Shown: piece by piece, positions 1 to 5,753 of the stretch
How positions within the stretch are numbered: position 1 is the stretch's first letter
How the letters are laid out: each line of letters opens with the position of its first letter
NCBI GenBank assembly: GCA_003488445.1
Contig: DNLO01000234.1
Coordinates: forward strand, 1 to 8,531
DNA from: Lachnospiraceae bacterium
GTDB lineage: Bacteria; Bacillota; Clostridia; Lachnospirales; Lachnospiraceae
DNA: 8,531 nt
Direction of reading: 5' to 3'
Program-made: the position numbers and the translations under genes
Notes under the pieces: model-generated
What the model was told of the DNA's origin: nothing
Seen by the model: the letters and a program-made list of their open reading frames with translations, nothing else
The model's database searches: none

Positions 1-761
1 TTGCCAATATAGTCATCCCTGTATGTATTCCTGTAGCCCATATCCTCAATGCCCTTCTTGATACCCTTGGCCGAGGCGTAGGCATTGTGGGGCGCCACTC
101 TGTCTGTGGTGCGGTAGAACACCGTATCTCCTATCGCAGCGAGGCCCGAGAGATTGTTCACATAGTCCTCCTCCAGAAGAGGCAGGGCATAGGCCGACTG
201 TCCGTAGTGACAGTATATGGAATCCAGCTCCAGGGCAAAATATACGAAATAGTTCCTGCACGACCTCACAGACCCTATCTTCTCCTGGTCATCATAGTTC
301 TCAAAAACACCCATCATACGGGTGAGGCCGCCCTCAACCACGCACTCGTACATTATGTCCGCCGCACTCACACCGCTCATCGGCATGGCGTCATCTATAT
401 TGTTCAGCATGATGGCCACCGGTCTTCGGTCTCCGATCTCCGCCGGTACCATCTTGCCCGACAGATAGCTCCTGACCATGTTGCCCTCTCTCTCTCTTTC
501 CTTTCCGAGAGAGGATATGTAGCCTTTCTCCGCCTTCACCGCATCATCGCTTCCGGCCTCCTCGACCGGACTTTCATTCGCATTATCCGAGGATATGGTC
601 TCCTCATACTTTTCGTATGCTGCAGCATCCGATGGCTGTTCCCCGTCATCATATACGGCGGCATCCGATGAGACTGCCCCGCCGCTTCCGCCGCATCCTG
701 CGACAGCTCCCACGCACAGTCCGAGTATACACATTAATGATACGATCTTTTTCTTTTTCAC
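1..761 (-). CDS. DUF3048 (YerB-like) lipoprotein, 3' end outside window
   Basis: This gene starts at a GTG codon and stays open to the left edge, giving 253 visible residues without the C-terminus. The N-terminus is a lipoprotein signal peptide: KKKK at residues 2-5, a hydrophobic stretch at 6-19, and a lipobox VAGC with the acylated Cys at 23. A low-complexity acidic linker follows (about 24-95), with the near-repeat SDAAVY / SDAAAY. From about residue 112 the sequence matches the DUF3048 family as I know it: RRPVAIMLNN, then SGVSAADIMYE, EGGLTR, EKIGSVRSCRNYF and APHNAYAS. Family members such as B. subtilis YerB are exported lipoproteins of unsettled function, so the name is structural only. 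The GTG start is chosen because an AAGGAG lies 8 bases upstream and because it includes the lysine-rich n-region; the next in-frame ATG (residue 10) would cut the signal peptide. The gene begins 4 bases after the ybeY stop and is probably co-transcribed with it. Confidence 0.9.
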   Translation of the reverse strand, partial: MKKKKIVSLMCILGLCVGAVAGCGGSGGAVSSDAAVYDDGEQPSDAAAYEKYEETISSDNANESPVEEAGSDDAVKAEKGYISSLGKEREREGNMVRSYLSGKMVPAEIGDRRPVAIMLNNIDDAMPMSGVSAADIMYECVVEGGLTRMMGVFENYDDQEKIGSVRSCRNYFVYFALELDSIYCHYGQSAYALPLLEEDYVNNLSGLAAIGDTVFYRTTDRVAPHNAYASAKGIKKGIEDMGYRNTYRDDYIG

Positions 762-765
762 CGGT

Positions 766-1266
766 TTATCTCCTTATCCCGATTTTTTCCATTATATCAT
801 CCTGAGCCCGCTCCATTATGAGAGCATCATCCGGCTCGATATGGTCAAATCCCTGCAAGTGTAACATACTGTGTACGATTAGAAAAGCATACTCCCTGAG
901 CACCGTATGTCCGTACTCTTCCGCCTGTGACAGCACATGATCCGCCGAGATCACTATGTCGCCCAGCAGCAGCTCTCCCGTATCCGGGTCGAAGGCATCC
1001 GGAGCTCCCTCTTCTATGGCACTGAAGTCTCCCGGCTTTTCAAACTCCAGCATGGGAAAGGACAGCACATCCGTCGCCCTGTCCGTATTCCTGTGCTCCC
1101 TGTTCATCTGTCTTATCACTTCATCACCGGTAAGTGTAAGGGAAATGTCGCATTCGTAGGGACACCCCGTGTATTCCAGAGCGGCCGAGGCGGCCTTTTC
1201 AAATACTGCCCTTATGTCTATGCCAAGCTCTCTCGTCCCTTCATCGCACTCAACGGAGAAAGTCAT
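766..1266 (-). CDS. ybeY: Endoribonuclease YbeY (rRNA maturation factor)
   Basis: The product is 166 residues, normal for YbeY, a zinc-dependent single-strand endoribonuclease involved in 16S rRNA 3'-end maturation and ribosome quality control in the cytoplasm. The family zinc motif is intact: HSMLHLQGFDH at residues 132-142, with ligands H132, H136 and H142. The conserved NREHRNTDRATDVLSFP block (about 55-71) and LLGDIVIS (100-107) are also present. The insert between them (about 74-98) is acidic. The ATG start overlaps the end of the upstream HD-like gene by 17 bases. A GGGAG lies about 12 bases before the ATG, a rather long spacing, so termination-reinitiation from the upstream gene may help translation. 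The order phoH, HD-like membrane protein, ybeY is the usual Firmicute arrangement and supports the call. Confidence 0.97.
   Translation of the reverse strand: MTFSVECDEGTRELGIDIRAVFEKAASAALEYTGCPYECDISLTLTGDEVIRQMNREHRNTDRATDVLSFPMLEFEKPGDFSAIEEGAPDAFDPDTGELLLGDIVISADHVLSQAEEYGHTVLREYAFLIVHSMLHLQGFDHIEPDDALIMERAQDDIMEKIGIRR
770..775 (-). promoter_or_regulatory. Ribosome-binding site of the lipoprotein gene, inside the end of ybeY
   Basis: AAGGAG on the minus strand, 8 bases before the GTG at 761. It lies within the last sense codons of ybeY (AGG AGA, then TAA), so the two genes are likely translationally coupled. It is the main evidence for the non-ATG start. Confidence 0.8.
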
Positions 1267-2416
1267 AATACATCTTTTCTCCCTTCAGGTACTTCCTTAT
1301 TTCTTCAAGCTCGTAATATGGTATCGCCGATTTTTTTAGTATGGCCCTCTTGCCGGAGAAAAGCTTCAGGATGGAGCTGTCTATGAATTTGTTCATATCA
1401 GGATCCCCCTTGCCCTTTGCAAATTCCTTCATGAGATCGCAGAGCACCGTATCTATGATAAAGGCAATGGATACCTCTGCGGACACCCTGTTGCCCTCCT
1501 TTATCTCTCCGTACTCGCGAAGCAGCGCCATAAGATCGTCCGGAAAGCCTTCCTGAGAGGCAAGCTTCATCGTCCTGATCGCCACAGTGGTGTCTTCATC
1601 GCTCAGCACTCCGATGCGGTGATAGAATCCCAGTCCTCTCATCAGCACCTTGTCATATCCGAACTTCTCTGCAAAGAGATCTGTATAGTGGGCCGTATGA
1701 ATGGCTCTCTTGTATTCCGTCTTGTCCGTTTCCCTCAGCTCCATAAGCAGCGGATGCTCGGGATCCACCACGGTCTTGTACAGATCATCCTTTCTCTTGA
1801 TCACGTTATTGTAGTACCGGTATCCGGATATCTCCATGATGATCACGCTCAGTATCAGCCCCACCACAGGGTCTATCACGACCTCCGGAGTGATATCCAT
1901 CCTCTTCATGACGATGAGCGCCGTATACAGGAGGATGTAGAGCAGTGAGAAGATCACGAGCACTTCGGTGTATCGTCCGGTCCTGCTCCTGCTGTACATG
2001 AGAGCCAGACAGAGTATCGCTATCACCGTAACGAACAGGAAGTACTCGAATGACCTCTCCCTTATCAGGAAAGGAATGGCCGTGAAATATATGATGGATG
2101 TCAGGCCAAGTGTAGGTGATGATATAAAGGCAATCATGACACTGAATGCCGCAATGGGTACCATGAAGTCAGGTATGAACGCCTGTGCTGCAGATATCAG
2201 TGCCAGCAGAGTCATGAACATTGCCACATTGAAGGTGATATGCTTGCGGCTCAGGCTGATCATGGCCGCGGCGATGATGCATACGGATATCACCGCGCGC
2301 ACTGCCGCCATGGGTGAGGACTGTACAAAAAATGCACATGCCGCAGTCACCAGTGCAGGTACTATAACAGGAATAAGTATATAAAGATCGGACCTTGCTT
2401 TGTTATCTGTTTCCAT
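1250..2416 (-). CDS. PgpH/YqfF-like 7TM membrane protein with degenerate HD domain
   Basis: With the chosen start the product is 388 residues. Residues about 10-199 hold seven or eight hydrophobic segments (roughly 10-31, 36-55, 60-81, 84-118, 123-141, 151-170, 180-199). A cytoplasmic domain follows, about 215-388. It sits between phoH and ybeY, where B. subtilis encodes the c-di-AMP phosphodiesterase PgpH (YqfF), and the segment HPLLMELRETDKTEY leading into FAEKFGYDKVLMRGLGFYHRIG aligns by eye with the start of the PgpH HD domain. The enzyme is about 700 residues, so the extracytoplasmic sensor half is missing. The HD dyad reads HR (266-267), the HH after the conserved Tyr is KR, and the later HH is EY, so catalysis looks lost; D322 in the FIIDTV helix is retained. 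Three in-frame ATGs exist (2479, 2467, 2416). I prefer 2416, which overlaps phoH by 14 bases rather than 77 and avoids a hydrophilic leader; no start has a strong ribosome-binding site. Function unknown, perhaps regulatory or nucleotide-sensing. Confidence 0.8.
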   Translation of the reverse strand: METDNKARSDLYILIPVIVPALVTAACAFFVQSSPMAAVRAVISVCIIAAAMISLSRKHITFNVAMFMTLLALISAAQAFIPDFMVPIAAFSVMIAFISSPTLGLTSIIYFTAIPFLIRERSFEYFLFVTVIAILCLALMYSRSRTGRYTEVLVIFSLLYILLYTALIVMKRMDITPEVVIDPVVGLILSVIIMEISGYRYYNNVIKRKDDLYKTVVDPEHPLLMELRETDKTEYKRAIHTAHYTDLFAEKFGYDKVLMRGLGFYHRIGVLSDEDTTVAIRTMKLASQEGFPDDLMALLREYGEIKEGNRVSAEVSIAFIIDTVLCDLMKEFAKGKGDPDMNKFIDSSILKLFSGKRAILKKSAIPYYELEEIRKYLKGEKMYYDFLR

Positions 2417-3413
2417 TTCTGTGTGCGTTCTTCTTTCTCTTTCTGTCGGATGCGTTGTTCTTCGCATCGTATTCTTCATAAGCCTTGACTATCTTCTGTA
2501 CCAGAGGGTGCCTTACGACGTCCTTGGCACTCAGGTTTACGAAAGCGATGTCCTCTATTTTGGACAGCACCTTGCCCGCCACATCGAGTCCGGATACGGA
2601 GCCCTCGGCGAGATCCATCTGTGTCCTGTCTCCCGTGATCACCACTTTGGAGCCGAACCCGATCCTGGTGAGGAACATCTTCATCTGGGCAGGTGTCGTG
2701 TTCTGTGCTTCATCGAGGATGATAAAAGCGTTATCCAGAGTCCTGCCTCTCATGTAGGCCAGAGGTGCCACCTCTATCAGACCTTTTTCCATATTCTTCT
2801 GGAATGAATCCGCCCCCATTATGCTGTAGAGAGCATCATACAGGGGTCTGAGATACGGATCTATCTTGCTCTGCAGATCTCCCGGCAGGAATCCCAGCTT
2901 CTCTCCCGCCTCTATGGCAGGTCTCGTGAGGATGATCCTGGAGATCTCTTCTTTCTTGAAGGCTGTCACGGCCTTTGCTATGGCAAGATAGGTCTTGCCG
3001 GTACCTGCAGGTCCTATGGCAAAGACTATCATCTTGCCGTCTATGGCATCGGTATATTTCTTCTGCCCCACGGTCTTCGGCTTTACCGGCTTGCCCTGTA
3101 CGGTGTGACAGATCACGTCATCTTCCACCGAGGTGATGAACTCTTTGGATGAATCCTGTATACTCTCGAGAGTATAGTTTATCTTCTGGTCGTCTATGAT
3201 CTCTCCTTTTTCAGCAAGAGCCAGGATCTCCTTCAGCATATATACAGCCTCAGCCCCGGCAGACTCCGGACCTTCTATAGATATCATGTCATTGCGGATG
3301 GATATATCCACCCCAAGCCTCTTCTCGATGGCAAGGATATTCCTGTCGAAGGCACCGGTGACATTCTGTATCGTATTGTTGCTGTATCCGCTGATGCTGA
3401 TGGTCTTATTCAT
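2403..3413 (-). CDS. PhoH family ATPase (PhoH/PhoL-like)
   Basis: The product is 336 residues, slightly longer than typical for PhoH-like proteins. An N-terminal alpha/beta segment (about 1-75, with the KH-like pattern of this family) precedes the ATPase domain. Walker A is GPAGTGKT at 134-141, followed by TRPAIEAGEKLGFLPGDL (163-180). Walker B is FIILDEAQN at 230-238, then the sensor-like VVITGDRTQMDL (257-268) and RHPLVQKIV (301-309). PhoH proteins are cytoplasmic RNA-associated ATPases, proposed helicases, and are repeatedly encoded beside ybeY, which suggests a role in RNA or ribosome quality control. The C-terminal tail (about 318-336) is strongly basic with KRKK and could bind nucleic acid; part of it is encoded in the overlap with the next gene. 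The ATG is 6 bases after the stop of the pyrimidine-nucleoside phosphorylase gene and has only a weak ribosome-binding site, so coupled translation is likely. Confidence 0.96.
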   Translation of the reverse strand: MNKTISISGYSNNTIQNVTGAFDRNILAIEKRLGVDISIRNDMISIEGPESAGAEAVYMLKEILALAEKGEIIDDQKINYTLESIQDSSKEFITSVEDDVICHTVQGKPVKPKTVGQKKYTDAIDGKMIVFAIGPAGTGKTYLAIAKAVTAFKKEEISRIILTRPAIEAGEKLGFLPGDLQSKIDPYLRPLYDALYSIMGADSFQKNMEKGLIEVAPLAYMRGRTLDNAFIILDEAQNTTPAQMKMFLTRIGFGSKVVITGDRTQMDLAEGSVSGLDVAGKVLSKIEDIAFVNLSAKDVVRHPLVQKIVKAYEEYDAKNNASDRKRKKNAHRNGNR

Positions 3414-3419
3414 TATGAC

Positions 3420-4751
3420 TCAAAGGCTTTCATCCCGCGAAGCACTGAAAGCATAGCTGTAGATCAGCGGCGTTTTGGCAGGCTTCTCATCCTTTATCGA
3501 TATGGAGGATAAGAACTGTTCCTTTGCCTTGATGGCATCCTCCTCATTCAGGCTGTGGATCTCGCAGAGCAGATCACCCTTTCGGACCATATCCCCCTTC
3601 TTTTTCTTCATGATAAGTCCTACCGAAAGATCTATCTCCTGCTCCTTGGTGACCCTGCCCCCGCCGAGTATCTTCACACATTCACCGATACCCGCACAGC
3701 TTGTGACATCAAGATATCCGTCTCTTTCCGATCTCACTTCCTCCACGTGGGGTGCTCTGGCAAAGCGGTCGTAGTCATCGATCACCTTCGGATCACCGTG
3801 CTGTGCTTCTATCATCCTTCTGAAGCACTCCAGCGCTTTTCCGTTCCTGATATTCTCCATTGCCATATCCCAGGCTTCATCTACTCTTGATGCCCGTCCT
3901 CCGGCTATGATCATCTCCGGTATGATCACCTTCATCACTTCCCATACGTCATCTTCGGCACGGCCCTTCAGAGCCTCTATAGCCTCGATTACCTCCAGTG
4001 AATTGCCTATCGCACATCCGAGAGGCTCATTCATATCGGTGATCACCGCACACATCTTCAGTCCGGCTCTCCTGCCGATATCTATCATGATACGGGCAAG
4101 CTTCATCGCCGAGTCTTCATCCTTCATGAAGGCTCCCGTGCCGTGCGTCACCTCCAGCACTATGGCATCACTTCCCGCAGCGATCTTCTTGCTCATTATC
4201 GACGAGGCGATGAGGGGGATGCTTCCCACCGTTCCCGTCACATCCCTTAGAGCATAGAGAAGCTTGTCAGCAGGCGCCAGATCCTTCGTCTGTCCGATGA
4301 GGGCATAGCCCAAATCCTTGACCTGCCTGATGAATTCATCCTCCGAAAGAGAAACAGAAAACCCCGGGATCGATTCAAGCTTGTCTATGGTACCGCCCGT
4401 AAATCCCAGTCCCCTGCCGCTCATCTTGGCAGTGGGTACTCCGCATGAGGCTGCTATGGGAGCGACGATGAGCGTCACCTTGTCTCCCACTCCTCCTGTG
4501 GAGTGCTTGTCCACCTTGATCCCCGGGATCGCAGAAAGATCCATGATATCTCCCGACTCCGCCATAGCCATCGTGAGCTCGTAGGTCTCTTCGTTGTCGC
4601 ATCCGTTAAGATAGATCGCCATAAGAAGAGCCGACACCTGATAGTCAGGTATCTCCCCGGCCACATAGCCTTCAATGAAATACCTTATCTCATCTTTAGT
4701 CAGCTTTCCCCTGTCTCTCTTCTTTTCGATGATATCGATAAACCCGGACAT
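3420..4751 (-). CDS. pdp: Pyrimidine-nucleoside phosphorylase
   Basis: The 443-residue product matches the length of the thymidine/pyrimidine-nucleoside phosphorylase family, which splits (deoxy)uridine and thymidine with phosphate to free base and (deoxy)ribose-1-phosphate in cytoplasmic nucleoside salvage. The phosphate-binding motif KHSTGGVGDK is at 82-91 and the family signature SGRGLGFTGGTIDKLE at 111-126. Base-contacting residues are expected at R169, S184 and K188 (in ALRDVTGTVGSIPL and ASSIMSKK). The C-terminal alpha/beta domain contains DLSVGLI, GDMVRKGDLL and ends near TPLIYSY. Oddities: the usual VK-x-G-x-G-AFM loop reads EVTHGTGAFM (about 200-209), and TATV-[EN]-SIPL reads TGTVGSIPL. 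The ATG has a good ribosome-binding site, AAGGGAG, 5 bases away. No deoxyribose-phosphate aldolase or cytidine deaminase gene is adjacent, so context says little about substrate. The symbol pdp is used rather than deoA because the sequence resembles the Bacillus-type enzyme; specificity is inferred. Confidence 0.95.
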   Translation of the reverse strand: MSGFIDIIEKKRDRGKLTKDEIRYFIEGYVAGEIPDYQVSALLMAIYLNGCDNEETYELTMAMAESGDIMDLSAIPGIKVDKHSTGGVGDKVTLIVAPIAASCGVPTAKMSGRGLGFTGGTIDKLESIPGFSVSLSEDEFIRQVKDLGYALIGQTKDLAPADKLLYALRDVTGTVGSIPLIASSIMSKKIAAGSDAIVLEVTHGTGAFMKDEDSAMKLARIMIDIGRRAGLKMCAVITDMNEPLGCAIGNSLEVIEAIEALKGRAEDDVWEVMKVIIPEMIIAGGRASRVDEAWDMAMENIRNGKALECFRRMIEAQHGDPKVIDDYDRFARAPHVEEVRSERDGYLDVTSCAGIGECVKILGGGRVTKEQEIDLSVGLIMKKKKGDMVRKGDLLCEIHSLNEEDAIKAKEQFLSSISIKDEKPAKTPLIYSYAFSASRDESL

Positions 4752-4756
4752 TTCTT

Positions 4757-4834
4757 CTCCCTTCCGGAAAGCCGGACAGTACCGGCCATCCCGTCACTTT
4801 TCGGCACCGCCGGATCACTGCGGCATCCCGTACG
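4757..4834 (-). other. rlmH-pdp spacer with GC-rich dyads and a direct repeat
   Basis: On the minus strand this spacer holds a perfect 5-bp dyad, GCCGG-TACTGT-CCGGC (4771-4786). Immediately downstream is the palindrome TTCCGGAA (4762-4769), which abuts the AAGGGAG ribosome-binding site of pdp (4757-4763). The CCGG arms can also pair in an alternative short hairpin (CCGG-CTTT-CCGG), which would exclude the first. ACGGGATG occurs twice (4787-4794 and 4824-4831). There is no T-run after the dyads, so this is not a convincing terminator. A role in messenger stability or pdp translation is possible but unproven. Confidence 0.3.
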
Positions 4835-5281
4835 CTACTTGTGGTAGGGCTCTCCCCTTATTATCCTGAATGCCCTGTAGAGCTGTTCAAGGAAGATGAC
4901 TCTCATCAGCTGGTGAGGGTATGTCATCCTGCCGAAGCTCAGATGCATATCCGCCATTTTACTGACTGACTCATCTATGCCGTCTGAACCGCCTATGATG
5001 AAGCAGATATGGCTCCTTCCGGAATTCATCACAGCCTGTATCTCACAGGCAAATTCAGTGGAAGAAAGCTCTTTCCCTTCGATCTCCAGAGTGATGACGT
5101 ATGCATCATCATCCATGCACTGTCTTATGCGCGAAGCCTCGCTCATCATATCCGGTCCGTCTGCGACCTCCCTGACGTCGAGCTTCACATAGCCGGAGAG
5201 TCTTTTGCTGTACTCCTCCACGGCATCTCTCAGATATCTTTCCTTCAGTCTGCCGCAGGCTATCAGTGTGACATGCAGCAT
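4835..5281 (-). CDS. rlmH: 23S rRNA (pseudouridine(1915)-N(3))-methyltransferase RlmH
   Basis: The product is 148 residues, slightly short of the usual 155-160 for RlmH, a SPOUT-fold (trefoil-knot) SAM-dependent enzyme that methylates pseudouridine 1915 in helix 69 of 23S rRNA on assembled ribosomes. Recognisable parts are the N-terminal GRLKERYLRDAVEEYSKRLS (10-29), the SAM-binding turn FIIGGSDGI (94-102), LSFGRMTYPHQLMRV (114-128), LEQLYRAFRI (131-140) and the invariant C-terminus RGEPYHK (142-148). All key regions seem intact. The ATG is 4 bases after the stop of the small membrane protein gene. The ribosome-binding site is weak, so translation is probably coupled. The gene is usually a standalone housekeeping gene; here it lies upstream of other RNA-related genes (phoH, ybeY), though pdp intervenes. 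Confidence 0.97.
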   Translation of the reverse strand: MLHVTLIACGRLKERYLRDAVEEYSKRLSGYVKLDVREVADGPDMMSEASRIRQCMDDDAYVITLEIEGKELSSTEFACEIQAVMNSGRSHICFIIGGSDGIDESVSKMADMHLSFGRMTYPHQLMRVIFLEQLYRAFRIIRGEPYHK

Positions 5282-5285
5282 ACCG

Positions 5286-5738
5286 TCACTCGAAATACTC
5301 CGTATACAGCTCCTCTATGAGCTGAGACATGAGCGACTCTTCCACATCCATGAAGCGCTCAGATATCCTTCGTCTGATGATATCCGTCCTTTCGAAATAG
5401 ATATCGCTGTCCTCAGTCTCCGCCTCGGTCTCACCGTCTATGGAAGCTGCGTCATAGTTCTCCGTGAACCATTTCTTGATCTCTTCTTTTTTGCCGGTCT
5501 CCCGGACAGCATCCATGGCCACCGTCTTTGCCCTGATGAGAGCCCTTATGCCCGATACCAGGAACATCCCGAAAAGCAGGGTCATCACGACCTCAGCTAT
5601 CACTCCGAATGCCCCCTCGAGCTGAAGCTTCACTGCCCCGGACAGTACCAGTGCCATTGCTATAAGACCTATCCCCCCGATAAGTACCAGAGTATAACCC
5701 GATGACTTCAGATCCTTTGCCTTCTCCGTAAGTGTCAT
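5286..5738 (-). CDS. Small two-helix membrane protein, function unknown
   Basis: I cannot assign this 150-residue protein to a characterised family. Two hydrophobic segments (about 15-36, rich in Gly and Leu, and 43-68) form a transmembrane hairpin with a short loop. A long charged tail of about 80 residues follows. The positive patch RALIRAK after the second helix predicts a cytoplasmic tail. The tail contains KKEEIKKWFTENY, an acidic stretch (about 101-113, DGETEAETEDSD) and a helical end with RRRISERFMDVEESLMSQLIEELYTEYFE character (122-150). No catalytic motif is visible. The gene lies 15 bases after nfnB and 4 bases before rlmH, and its base composition matches its neighbours, so it is very likely a real operon member. 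A weak GGGGAT precedes the ATG. Its coding status is well supported; its role is not. Confidence 0.85.
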   Translation of the reverse strand: MTLTEKAKDLKSSGYTLVLIGGIGLIAMALVLSGAVKLQLEGAFGVIAEVVMTLLFGMFLVSGIRALIRAKTVAMDAVRETGKKEEIKKWFTENYDAASIDGETEAETEDSDIYFERTDIIRRRISERFMDVEESLMSQLIEELYTEYFE

Positions 5739-5753
5739 ATGTTTATCCCCGAA

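Noticed and set aside
87..671. A 194-codon open frame on the plus strand
   Set aside because: It lies antisense to the lipoprotein gene, has no recognisable domain, and its composition is explained by the opposite-strand coding frame.
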